Source: Spirochaeta lutea
GTDB taxonomy: Bacteria; Spirochaetota; Spirochaetia; DSM-27196; Salinispiraceae
Length of the DNA: 64,000 nt
NCBI RefSeq assembly: GCF_000758165.1
Contig: NZ_JNUP01000072.1
Location: 226,496 to 290,495, forward strand
Direction of reading: 5' to 3'
In this document: in pieces, positions 8,173 through 16,949 of the stretch
How positions within the stretch are numbered: the stretch's first letter is position 1
Layout of the letters: each line of letters opens with the position of its first letter
Translations under genes and position numbers: made by a program
The notes under the pieces: generated by a model
Databases searched by the model: none
Seen by the model: the letters and a program-made list of their open reading frames with translations, nothing else
What the model was told of the DNA's origin: nothing

Positions 8173-9567
8173 TTAGCGAAGCTCCCCTTCCCGTTTCATT
8201 GCCTCAAAAGCATCATGCACAAAGGGTGCGGCATCCGCCGGATTAAGGGAGGTGCTATTCATAATAGACTGTATGTAGGGGGTTAATCCCTTCTCTCCCA
8301 GGGCGGTCTGGATATCCACCATTTTTTCATGGGCCATGGCCGGTACCGCATAGGGCATGACCTCTGCCTGATACGCGTAGGCCGGGTTGCTCGCGATAAT
8401 AGATTCGAAGGCCGGGTTCTCTAACAGGTCCCCCCGAACCGGCAGCATACCTGTGGTCTTCACCCAGTCGATGTCCGTCTGGGCTCCACGCTCCCCGGTC
8501 AGTACCCAGGAAATGAATGCTAAAATCCCTTGATGGTCTAAATCGGAAATGTTGCCACCCTTATAAAATACAATTCCCTTAGAATCCGCAAAGGTATAGG
8601 GCTGATCTAAAGCCTGCTTGACAATGGGGGGACCGTACACATAGTCGCCGCCAAATCCGTAAACCTTCCCGGCAGCCTCATATTTTGGAATATCCCAGGG
8701 GGCAGATACCTGAAAAACCACCGGTACGGTATCCATTTCAAAGGCAGTCCAATCCTCGGCGGTTTGCAGACTCTGGCCGAACATGCCAAAATACTCGAAC
8801 ACCTCTTCGGTTATCCCTGGGTCAAGGGTGATTCTATCCCCCGAAACCCAATCACCGCCTTCGGAAAACGCAAGGTACTGCATCTGGAAGTCAAACCAGC
8901 GGTCCCACCACCACTCAGGACGCAGGAGCTGGGGTCGAATGAACAAATGAGAAATCCCTTGTTCCTTCAATGCCTGGCGTCTTTCATAGAACCGGGTAAT
9001 CAGGGTGCGAATTTCAGCGACCGTCCTGGGTACATCTTCATCGAACCCCAGAGCCTTCAAACCCTGAACGTTCCAGTGGTAGCCCATGGCATTGGCATAC
9101 AGGGGGATAACGTACTGTCCTCCGTCTATTGCCCACCCCGGTAGGATGGATTCCATCTGCCTGGCCTGCACCACCGCCTGAAACTCCGGAATATCCGAGA
9201 GCTCATATACTCGCCCGGAGGCAGCCAGTGTGGCGGCAAACCCTCGGTTTATGTTCTCTGATGCCGCCGGCGCAACACCCGTAGCCAAGGCATTCTGTAT
9301 CCCCGCCTCACTGGAAGGAGTCTCGGGCATCATCTGTACATTTACATACACAGACTTCCCCTCTACTTGCACTCCTGCTTGATTAAAGGCCTCCGCCTTA
9401 GCACTCCAGAAATCGAACTGTCCCTGGTTCGGTGCGGTCCAAAAATCTACGCTCAGGTCCGATCCGGAAGCGCCCTCAGCACCCCCGCTGGCGAAACCTC
9501 CCGATAGCACCAGGGTAATCAACAGCAAAACGATACCTGGGAGCCTTCCTCGATTGCAAACCTTCAT
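8173..9567 (-). CDS. CUT1 extracellular sugar-binding protein
   Basis: A 464-aa solute-binding protein of family 1. It has a signal peptide (LPGIVLLLITLVLSGGFASGGAEGA) without a lipobox cysteine, so it is secreted to the periplasm as a soluble protein, as often seen in spirochaetes. The mature part starts SDLSVDFWTAPNQGQFDFW. It delivers oligosaccharide to the two permeases downstream; the GH130, DUF1861 and GH13 genes in the same operon suggest a mannose- or glucose-containing oligosaccharide. Translation starts at 9567 after AAAGGAGGAGGAG. The upstream promoter carries LacI-type palindromes. Confidence 0.92.
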   Translation of the reverse strand: MKVCNRGRLPGIVLLLITLVLSGGFASGGAEGASGSDLSVDFWTAPNQGQFDFWSAKAEAFNQAGVQVEGKSVYVNVQMMPETPSSEAGIQNALATGVAPAASENINRGFAATLAASGRVYELSDIPEFQAVVQARQMESILPGWAIDGGQYVIPLYANAMGYHWNVQGLKALGFDEDVPRTVAEIRTLITRFYERRQALKEQGISHLFIRPQLLRPEWWWDRWFDFQMQYLAFSEGGDWVSGDRITLDPGITEEVFEYFGMFGQSLQTAEDWTAFEMDTVPVVFQVSAPWDIPKYEAAGKVYGFGGDYVYGPPIVKQALDQPYTFADSKGIVFYKGGNISDLDHQGILAFISWVLTGERGAQTDIDWVKTTGMLPVRGDLLENPAFESIIASNPAYAYQAEVMPYAVPAMAHEKMVDIQTALGEKGLTPYIQSIMNSTSLNPADAAPFVHDAFEAMKREGELR

Positions 9568-9583
9568 CTCCTCCTCCTTTACA

Positions 9584-9613
9584 GTTGCTTAAATAAGCAA
9601 CTTAACGTTAAGT
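9584..9613. promoter_or_regulatory. Two overlapping palindromes, LacI-type operator candidates
   Basis: ACTTAACGTTAAGT (9600-9613) is a perfect 14-bp palindrome with the central CG typical of LacI-family operators. It is overlapped by an 18-bp inverted repeat at 9584-9601 (arms GTTGCTTA and TAAGCAAC). Relative to the promoter at 9623-9651, transcription should start near 9616, so both lie in the first 32 transcribed bases, a repressing position. The divergent LacI-family gene is the obvious partner. Confidence 0.65.
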
Positions 9614-9622
9614 ATTAAATGC

Positions 9623-9651
9623 AGTATAAATCCAGTGACTGTGTCTGTCAA
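9623..9651 (-). promoter_or_regulatory. Promoter of sugar locus 1
   Basis: On the minus strand TTGACA (9651-9646) and TATACT (9628-9623) are separated by exactly 17 nt, close to the sigma-70 consensus. It drives the binding-protein/permease/GH13 operon and leaves a leader of about 50 nt that contains the operators. Confidence 0.75.
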
Positions 9652-9827
9652 TTTTTAATTTGCAATAATGGGCGCCCTCACCCATCGTTTGTTTTCTACA
9701 GTCACGGAGGAACTGATTTACAGCGACCCCAGACTCTTGTAATAGAAAGAGTTGTGACCGGGGGGGGGAATCTTCACGAACCTGAATTGGGGAACAAGAG
9801 AAGTTTTTGAAGATGCCAAATAATTAA

Positions 9828-9856
9828 TTGCCAATTTTGTAAAGACTTTGTAAAGT
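9828..9856 (+). promoter_or_regulatory. Promoter of the LacI-family gene, leaderless layout
   Basis: TTGCCA (9828-9833), a 17-nt spacer and TAAAGT (9851-9856) are followed after 6 nt by the ATG at 9863. There is no Shine-Dalgarno sequence. The TTGTAAAG at 9838 is repeated at 9849. Confidence 0.5.
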
Positions 9857-9862
9857 AACAAT

Positions 9863-10867
9863 ATGAGAAACAAAATTTCACTTCAGGACATTGCTACCGC
9901 CTTGGACATCTCCAAGGTTACTGTATCCCGAGCATTAAAGGGGCAACCGGGGGTTAGTGAATCCCTCCGGGAGACCATTCAGTCCACGGCTCATGAGATG
10001 GGGTATGAAGTACAGTCCTTGAGGGATACCAAACACCAGGAACACTATGCATTTATCACTCCAACCCGGTTTTTTCTGAAAACCGAACACTTCTACACGG
10101 ATATTTACTATTACCTGCACCGGTTCTGCGATGAAAAGCGGCATATTATGAGTCTTCACATTATTAATCCCGAAATGGAGAAACAGGGCGTACTCCCCAG
10201 TCAGATGATGGAACCCGGTCTCACGGGAATATTTGTGGGGGGTGAGCTTTCGGGCACCTACCTGGAGCGTCTTGCAGAACTCCAAATTCCCGTCGTCGTG
10301 GTCGACTATTTTAGCCCCCAGCAGGCCTTTAGTCATATTACGGTGGATAACTATTACCTGGGTTACAAGGCTGCCTCCTATCTCCTCCACCAGGGCCATA
10401 CAGAAATTGGCTTCGTCGGAAGACCCCAGATTAGCTCCAATGTTACCGACCGAATAATGGGGGTACAGAAGGCTCTGGGAGAGCATGGCTTACAACTCCC
10501 CCAGGAGTGGAATATCGACAACTACGACTTGAATACCGGCATGTACTCCCTGAACCTACCCCTCCCCGGAACACTACCCACAGCCTTCATCTGCCACTGT
10601 GACAGGGCGGCCTATTTTCTTATCGAGGCCCTGCGAAATCAGAATATCACCGTCCCCCAGGAGATTTCCATTATCAGCTTCGACGATACTGAGACAGCCC
10701 AGGAAACCTCCCCGCCCCTCACCTCCATTAAAATCGACCGCCGGGAGTTTGCCGCCAAGGCCATTGAGCAGATGGACCTTCTGCTGACAGCCCCCCAAAA
10801 AGCCGCCCTCCGGGTGTACCTGGAAACCCAGCTCGTCGAGCGGGGTTCGGTGCGATCCCTGGTCTAA
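9863..10867 (+). CDS. LacI-family transcriptional regulator
   Basis: A 334-aa repressor. Residues 4-50 are the LacI helix-turn-helix and hinge (ISLQDIATALDISKVTVSRALKGQPGVSE). The rest is a periplasmic-binding-protein-like sensor domain (VVVDYFSPQQAFSHITVDNYYLGYKAASYLL, GFVGRPQISSN, ISIISFDDTETAQETSPPLTSI). It is divergent from sugar locus 1 and most likely represses it through the palindromes at 9584-9613, released by a sugar from the imported oligosaccharide. The start is the ATG at 9863, directly after a -10 box and without a ribosome-binding site. Confidence 0.92.
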   Translation: MRNKISLQDIATALDISKVTVSRALKGQPGVSESLRETIQSTAHEMGYEVQSLRDTKHQEHYAFITPTRFFLKTEHFYTDIYYYLHRFCDEKRHIMSLHIINPEMEKQGVLPSQMMEPGLTGIFVGGELSGTYLERLAELQIPVVVVDYFSPQQAFSHITVDNYYLGYKAASYLLHQGHTEIGFVGRPQISSNVTDRIMGVQKALGEHGLQLPQEWNIDNYDLNTGMYSLNLPLPGTLPTAFICHCDRAAYFLIEALRNQNITVPQEISIISFDDTETAQETSPPLTSIKIDRREFAAKAIEQMDLLLTAPQKAALRVYLETQLVERGSVRSLV

Positions 10868-10929
10868 TCCCCCAGGGCTGGCTACTCTGTTATGGATTTT
10901 TCCCGATGCCGGGGTATTCTTAGGGAATG

Positions 10930-11358
10930 ATGAGGAAACAATTCTGGTCGAAGGGTATTACCGCCCTGGTTTTTTTTGGGTTCGTTCTCGTTCCAGCCTT
11001 CTCCGAGCTCTCGCCCCAGGTCTATGCGGACTACTAGGCGGATGCACCGGAGTTCATTGAACTGACGATTCTGCGGGTAGAGAAACCACTCCTAAGCCTA
11101 TCCAGAACCGTACCCGTGCGGCTCACCGCCCGGGTTGACCGGGTTCACCGCTCGGCCTCCCGGCTCAATCCCGGTGATGAAATAACCATTACCTATGAGC
11201 ATTACCGCCCGCCCCGGGGTTGGTCAGGTCCCCGGCCGATCCCCGTCCTTGCCAAGGGCGCAGGGTACCCCGCCTACCTCTCCTGGGATTCTGAGGCGAA
11301 TCTGTACCGACCGGCAGCCCGAGGCTGGAGCTTTGAGACCGCCCCTAGTTCGCCCTAG
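10930..11358 (+). pseudogene. Exported protein gene interrupted by an in-frame TAG
   Basis: One uninterrupted frame of 143 codons except for TAG at 11035-11037. The first part encodes a signal peptide (FWSKGITALVFFGFVLVPAFSEL) and reads into QVYADY-stop-ADAPEFIELTILRVE. The second part reads RLTARVDRVHRSASRLNPGDEITITYEH and so on. The codon before and after the stop join smoothly, and a single C to T change (CAG to TAG, Gln) explains it. The intact protein would be about 142 aa and secreted; I recognise a conserved-hypothetical look (basic, beta-rich, Pro-Arg-rich end) but no function. It could be a true pseudogene, a sequencing error, or a readthrough or suppressed codon. Confidence 0.65.
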
Positions 11359-11953
11359 GTTTACCAAGCCGCCGGGCATCCCGATGGGCGGCGGTAGTAA
11401 CCCGTTTCAGGTGATGCTCCACGGGGGTCCGCCCCACGCCCCGGAGGTTGCCAAGATGGAGGGTTCTGATGACCCGGATGCCGCAGAATCCCAGGGTGCT
11501 GTGTTTCATGGCCTTATCGCCACCGGCGCCCATCATGACCCGGTACCACCAGCCTGGCCCGTCCATGGGAATGATTAGACTTGCTGTTTTCCCTTTTAGT
11601 AATTGTATCGGGAGGGATGTGCCCCGGCGGTACTTGAAAGCAAACCCCGGCGTGAGGCTCCGGTCTATAAACCCCTTCAGTAGGGCCGGAAAGGTACCCC
11701 ACCAATTCGGGTAGATCAGGGTGATGTGCTGGGCAGCCCCGATGCGTTCCTGGGCCTTCAGCAGCACCTCCTCCATGGCGGTACCGGATTGATCCAGGGG
11801 ATACCGGAGGTTGGGATCAAAATCAAGATCCCTGAGGCGGAGAACCTCCACCTTCAGACCCTGGGTGCGGGCTTCAGCCGCATACACCTCCTCCGCAGTA
11901 TCGCAGAGCGAATCCGGGCGGGGATGTCCGTTTATTACTAATAGCGAACTCAT
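11345..11953 (-). CDS. NAD(P)H quinone oxidoreductase, flavodoxin-like fold
   Basis: A 202-aa flavoprotein of the KefF/MdaB/YwrO type NAD(P)H dehydrogenase family. The FMN/FAD-binding start is LLVINGHPRPDS, and the family core reads ITLIYPNWWGTFPALLKGFIDRSLTPGFAF. It probably reduces quinones or xenobiotic electrophiles in the cytoplasm. It is divergent from a TetR regulator with two perfect inverted repeats between them, so it is likely an inducible detoxification gene. Its ribosome-binding site is AAGGAGCAGCC. The 3' end overlaps the end of the broken gene on the other strand by 14 bp. A candidate -10 box TAGAAT lies at 11974-11969 on the minus strand. Confidence 0.85.
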   Translation of the reverse strand: MSSLLVINGHPRPDSLCDTAEEVYAAEARTQGLKVEVLRLRDLDFDPNLRYPLDQSGTAMEEVLLKAQERIGAAQHITLIYPNWWGTFPALLKGFIDRSLTPGFAFKYRRGTSLPIQLLKGKTASLIIPMDGPGWWYRVMMGAGGDKAMKHSTLGFCGIRVIRTLHLGNLRGVGRTPVEHHLKRVTTAAHRDARRLGKPRAN

Positions 11954-11990
11954 GGCTGCTCCTTCTTTATTCTATCCTGGTATATTTAAT

Positions 11991-12005
11991 CTTAACAGTG
12001 TTAAG
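11991..12005. promoter_or_regulatory. TetR-type operator candidate 1
   Basis: CTTAACAGTGTTAAG is an inverted repeat with 6-bp arms around AGT. It lies just upstream of the TAGAAT box of the divergent oxidoreductase gene, where a repressor would block its promoter. Confidence 0.5.
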
Positions 12006-12026
12006 TTCAAAGGGAATATACCCAGG

Positions 12027-12047
12027 AATCTTGACGCCGTCAAGATT
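12027..12047. promoter_or_regulatory. TetR-type operator candidate 2
   Basis: A perfect inverted repeat with 9-bp arms AATCTTGAC and GTCAAGATT around GCC. It covers the -35 box (TTGACG) of the TetR gene itself, as expected for autorepression. Its sequence differs from candidate 1, so only one of the two may be the cognate TetR site. Confidence 0.65.
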
Positions 12048-12059
12048 GAATCGCATACT
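12031..12059 (+). promoter_or_regulatory. Promoter of the TetR gene, leaderless layout
   Basis: TTGACG (12031-12036), 17-nt spacer, CATACT (12054-12059), then 6 nt to the ATG at 12066. There is no Shine-Dalgarno sequence in the gap. Confidence 0.55.
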
Positions 12060-12065
12060 TTTTCC

Positions 12066-12680
12066 ATGAGCACGAACACCTACCATCACGGTGAACTTCG
12101 GGGGGAGCTGATCCGGCGCGGAATAGAGCTACTGTCCCGGGGCGGCCCCGGCTCCCTGGATACCCAACCCGTCAAGAGCCTGAGTCTCCGGGGCCTGGCC
12201 CGGGAGGCTGGGGTTTCCGCCACGGCGGTGTACCATCATTTCCCATCCAAGGAGGCCCTGCTGGAGGAGATCGCAGTATCCCTACTTACGGATTTGATCG
12301 CCCGGTGGGAACAGCTGTCTCCGGATCATATTGCCCGGGCCTACCTCGATTTTTTTAGGGCCCGCCCGGGGCTCCTGAATCTTCTCTTCGGCCAGGAGCT
12401 CAGCGGATCTGCCCGGGTGCTGGAACTGCAGCAGCAGGCCTTCCAAGTGCTTCTGGATAGGATTCCCGGTGAGGGGCCGCGGAAGGAGCGGACCGCCATG
12501 CTCCTGTGGGTGCTTGTCCACGGGCTTTCAAGCCTGGCGGTTTCGGGAGCCCTGGGTGTTCCTCCCGGGAGCTGTCCGGGAGGACCGGACATCTTCGAGC
12601 AGGATCCCGGAGAGCTTTTAGGGGATTTGACCGGTATTCTGCGCCCCCTGTTGGTTACCGGGACGTTGGAATCACCCTAG
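12066..12680 (+). CDS. TetR-family regulator
   Basis: A 204-aa repressor. The TetR helix-turn-helix is at about residues 35-60 ([29 protein letters not shown]), after the common N-terminal motif [20 protein letters not shown]. The C-terminal ligand domain resembles the WHG-type TetR group. It probably controls itself and the divergent flavodoxin-fold oxidoreductase through the palindromes at 11991-12047. The ATG at 12066 is favoured over longer in-frame extensions because it fits the family N-terminus and the promoter. It ends 79 bp before the isocitrate dehydrogenase start. Confidence 0.88.
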   Translation: MSTNTYHHGELRGELIRRGIELLSRGGPGSLDTQPVKSLSLRGLAREAGVSATAVYHHFPSKEALLEEIAVSLLTDLIARWEQLSPDHIARAYLDFFRARPGLLNLLFGQELSGSARVLELQQQAFQVLLDRIPGEGPRKERTAMLLWVLVHGLSSLAVSGALGVPPGSCPGGPDIFEQDPGELLGDLTGILRPLLVTGTLESP

Positions 12681-12747
12681 AACCATGAACATACGGCCGG
12701 CCGGACCAAGCCGCGGGCAGACTCTACGCAAAGCCTCCGGAATGGGC

Positions 12748-12753
12748 TACACT
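12748..12753 (+). promoter_or_regulatory. -10 box of isocitrate dehydrogenase, leaderless layout
   Basis: TACACT lies 6 nt before the ATG at 12760. The intervening GGGGGC abuts the start codon, too close to act as a normal ribosome-binding site. The -35 region (TACGCA at 17 nt) is weak. Confidence 0.35.
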
Positions 12754-12759
12754 GGGGGC

Positions 12760-15018
12760 ATGGAAACAACAACAGCGAAGAACCAAGTTATTGTGTACAC
12801 CCAGACCGACGAAGCGCCGGCTCTGGCAACACATTCATTGTTACCAATCATTCGTACCGTGACCGACGCCGTGGGCGTGGGGGTGGAGACCCGGGATATT
12901 TCTCTGGCGGGACGGATTCTTGCTCAGTTTCCCGAGCGGTTAAAGCCCGAACAACGGGTGAGCGACGATCTTGCGGAGCTAGGGGAGCTGGTCCAACAGA
13001 GGGAAGCCAACATCATAAAGCTGCCGAATATCAGCGCCTCCCTTCCCCAGCTGCGGGCGGCCATCGCTGAGCTTCAGCAAAAGGGATTCGATCTGCCTGA
13101 TTATCCGGAATCGCCCCAGACGGATGAGCAGCGGGACTACCGGGCACGGTATGACCGAGTTAAGGGCAGCGCGGTAAACCCCGTGCTCCGGGAGGGAAAT
13201 TCCGACCGGCGTTCCGCCCGGGCGGTGAAGGACTACGCCAGGATGTTCCCCCACTCCATGGGTGAATGGAAGCCCGACTCCAAGTCCCATGTGGCCAGCA
13301 TGTCTCAGGGGGATTATTATGAGAGCGAAACATCAACAACGGTTCCCCGGGACTGTGATGTGTCCATCGTGCTGAAGACCGCCGGGGGAACGACTCAGGT
13401 TCTCCTGGAGGGGCTGGCCCTGGAGGCTAAGGAGGTAATTGACGCCGCGGTTCTCCGGCGGCGGCAGCTCAGGGAGTTCCTTGCCCGGGAGATCCGGAAC
13501 GCCAAGGACCAGGGAGTCCTGTTCTCGGTGCATCTGAAGGCAACCATGATGAAGGTGTCCGACCCCATCATCTTCGGCCACGCGGTTTCGGTCTTTTTTG
13601 CCGATGTGTTTGAAAAATATCGGGATACCTTCCGGAGCCTCCATATTAGTCCGAATAACGGTTTGGGTGATCTCTATGCCCGTATTCAGGCGCTGCCAGA
13701 GGAGGAGCAAAGGGCCATCCGGCAGGATATCCAGGCTGCCTTGGATGCCGGCCCCGGGGTATCCATGGTGGACTCCGATAAGGGGATTACTAACTTCCAT
13801 GTTCCCAGCGATTTTATTATCGATGCTACCATGCCTGCGGCGATCCGCAGCTCCGGGAAGAGCTGGAACAGGGAGGGTGAACTCCAAGACACCAAGTTTA
13901 CCATTCCCGACCGCTGTTACGCCGGGGTGTATCAGACGGTGATTGAGGATTGCAAGAAACACGGCGCTTTCGACCCGAAAACCATGGGCAGCGTATCCAA
14001 TGTGGGATTAATGGCGCGAAAAGCCGAGGAGTATGGATCCCACGATAAGACCTTCGAGATTCCTGAAGAGGGAACCGTACAGGTGCTCACCGCCCAGGAC
14101 GAGGTGCTCTTGGAGCAGCCTGTTGAACCGGGGGACATATTCCGGATGTGCCAGACCAAGGATGATGCCATCCGGGACTGGGTGCGTCTGGCTGTGGAAC
14201 GGACCCGGCTGACGGGCAACCCCGGAGTATTCTGGCTGGATGAAAACCGCGCCCACGATGCAGTCCTGATCAGCAAGGTTTCTGCCTACCTAAACGATCA
14301 CGATACCCGGGATCTGGATATCAGGATTATGGAGCCCGGGGCCGCAACCCAGTTCTCCATCGACCGCGCACGTAGGGGAGAGGATACCATCTCTATAACC
14401 GGAAATGTACTCCGGGACTACCTTACCGACCTGTTCCCCATCCTTGAGTTGGGAACCAGCGCGAAGATGTTGTCCATCGTTCCATTGATGCAGGGCGGCG
14501 GTCTGTTTGAGACCGGGGCGGGAGGATCGGCCCCGAAACACGTTCAGCAGTTCCTCTCGGAGGGCCATCTGCGCTGGGATTCTCTGGGAGAATTCCTTGC
14601 CTTAGCCGTCTCCCTGGAGCATTTGGGCAGGGTCTTCGATAATGCCGGCGCACGGCTACTGGCGGAGAGTCTGGATGCAGCCACCGGGGAGCTGTTACGG
14701 AAGGGCAAATCACCCCAGCGCAAGGTACACCAGCTGGATAACCGGGGAAGCCATTTTTACCTCGCCCTGTACTGGAGCCGCGCCCTGGCCGAGAAGGCCG
14801 CAGGTTCGCCTCTGCAACCCCACTTCGCCCGGCTGGCGGAAAACCTCGGTGCAGCCGAAGAGGCCATTCTCCAGGAGCTGGATGAAGCCCAGGGCAAGCC
14901 GGCGGATATCGGCGGCTATTACCGTCCCGACCCGGTTCTTGCCGGGGCCGCGATGCGTCCCAGCAAGACCTTCAACGCCATCCTGGAAGAGTTTACCGCC
15001 GGGCTGCACAACGCCTGA
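12760..15018 (+). CDS. icd: Monomeric NADP-dependent isocitrate dehydrogenase
   Basis: A 752-aa enzyme of the monomeric IDH family, converting isocitrate to 2-oxoglutarate and CO2 with NADP. Recognisable segments include [46 protein letters not shown]-equivalent [17 protein letters not shown], and the family signature [20 protein letters not shown]. The length matches the family (about 740 aa). It supplies 2-oxoglutarate for glutamate synthesis and NADPH. The chosen start gives the family N-terminus; an upstream in-frame start at 12685 would add 25 residues and has no support. A terminator follows at 15101. Confidence 0.95.
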   Translation: METTTAKNQVIVYTQTDEAPALATHSLLPIIRTVTDAVGVGVETRDISLAGRILAQFPERLKPEQRVSDDLAELGELVQQREANIIKLPNISASLPQLRAAIAELQQKGFDLPDYPESPQTDEQRDYRARYDRVKGSAVNPVLREGNSDRRSARAVKDYARMFPHSMGEWKPDSKSHVASMSQGDYYESETSTTVPRDCDVSIVLKTAGGTTQVLLEGLALEAKEVIDAAVLRRRQLREFLAREIRNAKDQGVLFSVHLKATMMKVSDPIIFGHAVSVFFADVFEKYRDTFRSLHISPNNGLGDLYARIQALPEEEQRAIRQDIQAALDAGPGVSMVDSDKGITNFHVPSDFIIDATMPAAIRSSGKSWNREGELQDTKFTIPDRCYAGVYQTVIEDCKKHGAFDPKTMGSVSNVGLMARKAEEYGSHDKTFEIPEEGTVQVLTAQDEVLLEQPVEPGDIFRMCQTKDDAIRDWVRLAVERTRLTGNPGVFWLDENRAHDAVLISKVSAYLNDHDTRDLDIRIMEPGAATQFSIDRARRGEDTISITGNVLRDYLTDLFPILELGTSAKMLSIVPLMQGGGLFETGAGGSAPKHVQQFLSEGHLRWDSLGEFLALAVSLEHLGRVFDNAGARLLAESLDAATGELLRKGKSPQRKVHQLDNRGSHFYLALYWSRALAEKAAGSPLQPHFARLAENLGAAEEAILQELDEAQGKPADIGGYYRPDPVLAGAAMRPSKTFNAILEEFTAGLHNA

Positions 15019-15100
15019 CGATTACTAACCCTCCGGCCCCGGACACCCGGGGTCGGAAAAGTCAGGGGCAGTTAAGGTTGAGTTAAGGTATCTCCTTGTA

Positions 15101-15148
15101 AGATTTGTACAAGACCGGTTTCACCGGGACTGTGCAAATCTTTTTTTT
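15101..15148 (+). terminator. Intrinsic terminator, possible attenuator
   Basis: AGATTTGTAC and GTGCAAATCT pair over 10 bp (one G-U), with an inner CCGGT/ACCGG hairpin, followed by eight T. It lies 83 nt after the isocitrate dehydrogenase stop. The T-run runs directly into TAGGAG, the ribosome-binding site of the lipoprotein gene at 15160, so lipoprotein expression requires readthrough or attenuation control unless transcription starts inside the structure. Confidence 0.75.
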
Positions 15149-15159
15149 AGGAGTACTAC

Positions 15160-16188
15160 ATGAAATTACGATCAGCTGCTCTTGGAGCACTACTCATTGC
15201 CGTGCTGGTAAGCCTTCTGGCCTGCGGACCCGGAGAGCCCGAGGTTTCTATAGACAGTTTTTACCTTTCAAACTCAGCCTCAACCATCGGCTACACCGGT
15301 GATGTAGATATTGCCGTAAAGGGTTCCACCTCCGAGGCCGGGGAACTCTCCCTGGTGATAAGCGGCTCGGATGAACCCTACGCAACGGTTCCCGTGGAAG
15401 GATCCTTTACCGAAACATTCACGGTTATCTTCATGGAACCAGGAACCTACAGTGTGAAGGCCCGGCTATCCGTGGGCGCCGCAACCTGGGATTCGGAGAA
15501 AACCATAACCATTACCGTAGAAGATACCAAGGTCGATGTGGACAGCATCAAACTTAGCTTTGACCATAACGAATTCAATGAGGTTATCGCCGGCGGAGCG
15601 GCTCGGGACATCACCCTGGAGTTCAACCTGAACGAATACGGAACCACCCTCGGGACAACACCCCCAACCAACCAACGGGTAACCTGGAAAAGCAGCGACG
15701 AGAGCATTGCGACGGTAAACGATGAGGGCCTGGTCTCGGGTATCAGCGTGGGTACTGTGGATATTACGGCCACGTCTGAAGAGGTACCCGAATCAGGATC
15801 CCCGGTCTCCGCCACCATTACCATAAAGGTCGTGGATTCCATTACCGACGATTCCCAGGAAATCACCGTTACAACGAGCATGACGGCTAAGAGCATCACC
15901 GGAGCAGGCAACAGCGCCGTTACCGTCCGCTTTACCCTTACCCAGGAAGGTCTTGAGGCCCTCTTCGGAGAGAACAGCGGCCCCTACAAGCTCAACATAT
16001 CCCACGATGCAGCAGGAATACCCAATGTCGAGTGGCGCTGGGAGAGCAAAAACGTTTCCCGTTCCGATCTGAACGAGTACCCGACATACCACTCTCTGCC
16101 CATCGAACCGGGTACCTATAGCATCGATTTATGGGCTGCCCTCGGCTCGAACGTAACCATCCCCCTGCGGGTCTGGGTAAGCGAGTAA
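15160..16188 (+). CDS. Big2-domain surface lipoprotein
   Basis: A 342-aa predicted lipoprotein: signal peptide LGALLIAVLVSLLACGPGEP with lipobox LLAC (Cys22). Three beta-sandwich regions are visible: residues about 28-125, an Ig-like Big2 domain at about 128-225 (VTWKSSDESIATVNDEGLVSGISVGTVDITATSEE), and a C-terminal domain with RVWVSE at the end. The protein should be tethered to the outer or inner membrane and may be structural or adhesive. The ribosome-binding site TAGGAG is right after the T-run of the terminator at 15101-15148. A strong terminator follows. No partner gene is adjacent. Confidence 0.85.
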   Translation: MKLRSAALGALLIAVLVSLLACGPGEPEVSIDSFYLSNSASTIGYTGDVDIAVKGSTSEAGELSLVISGSDEPYATVPVEGSFTETFTVIFMEPGTYSVKARLSVGAATWDSEKTITITVEDTKVDVDSIKLSFDHNEFNEVIAGGAARDITLEFNLNEYGTTLGTTPPTNQRVTWKSSDESIATVNDEGLVSGISVGTVDITATSEEVPESGSPVSATITIKVVDSITDDSQEITVTTSMTAKSITGAGNSAVTVRFTLTQEGLEALFGENSGPYKLNISHDAAGIPNVEWRWESKNVSRSDLNEYPTYHSLPIEPGTYSIDLWAALGSNVTIPLRVWVSE

Positions 16189-16218
16189 TAAAGCACCCCG
16201 GGGAATTCTACCTGGAGG

Positions 16219-16249
16219 GCTGCGCCGGGGTTCCGGCGCAGCTTTTTTT
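16219..16249 (+). terminator. Intrinsic terminator of the Big2 lipoprotein
   Basis: Perfect 10-bp stem GCTGCGCCGG / CCGGCGCAGC, loop GGTT, then a run of seven T. Confidence 0.92.
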
Positions 16250-16319
16250 ATTCCTCCCCATCCTGAGGGTCCCCGAGGCCGGGGATTACGGGACCTCAGC
16301 CGGGGTTCCGGCCCAGCGT

Positions 16320-16799
16320 TTAATCAATATTGAACACCGAGGCCCAATCGAAAGACGGAGCATCCTCCTGCCATTCCGGCCAGGAGCTGCACCACCCCGG
16401 GGTTGAAACCCTGCGGACCCGTTCCATGGGATAGTAGGGCTTGATATCGAGGACGGGTGAGGCGTGGTAGGCGTCGATGTACCCGATGACCAGACGCCCG
16501 GCTTTTTGATCGATTTCCACAATCCCCACAGTGCTGCTCATCACCGGATTCGGTCGGGTCGGAGCCCGGGTGGCAAATACCCCCAGGGGCTCCCGACGGT
16601 GTTTCAACAACCCGGATACCTCCAATGTCTGCCTCGATGACTCATCTGCCAGGGTATTCGCCCACCATAAGACCTGGACATGACTGAACCCCTCCAAACC
16701 GATGAGACCCTCCCTGTATTCGGGGCGCAGGACGATTTCGGTTTTATCCACCCCAGTCTTCACCTGGCCAATCTCAATTAATTGTATCGTTGTATCCAT
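16320..16799 (-). CDS. trmO: TrmO-type tRNA methyltransferase (TsaA domain)
   Basis: A 159-aa protein of the TrmO/TsaA (VirR-like) family, which uses S-adenosylmethionine to methylate N6-threonylcarbamoyladenosine at position 37 of tRNA-Thr. Visible family motifs are IEIGQV at the N-terminus, EGLIGLEGFSHVQVLWW, GVFATRAPTRPNPV and YIDAYHASPVLDIKPY. The ATG at 16799 follows AAGGAGGTCCGAC; a longer reading frame upstream has no such signal. Compact single-domain versions like this occur in many bacteria. No operon partner. Confidence 0.85.
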   Translation of the reverse strand: MDTTIQLIEIGQVKTGVDKTEIVLRPEYREGLIGLEGFSHVQVLWWANTLADESSRQTLEVSGLLKHRREPLGVFATRAPTRPNPVMSSTVGIVEIDQKAGRLVIGYIDAYHASPVLDIKPYYPMERVRRVSTPGWCSSWPEWQEDAPSFDWASVFNID

Positions 16800-16949
16800 G
16801 TCGGACCTCCTTGAATCCATGTGCCTGGGCGAATCCTTGTACAACCTGACAGGGGGATGGTTTCCCCGGGTTCCCCTCTGGCCGGCAGTTTTGTACCGGG
16901 ACCGGTTCACCGGGAGTACAGTACGGTATACCCAAGACGGTTTAGAACC

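Noticed and set aside
16889-16920. GC-rich hairpin between the acyltransferase and trmO genes as a terminator
   Set aside because: It shares CCGGTTCACCGGGA with the terminator at 15101, but no T-run follows on either strand.
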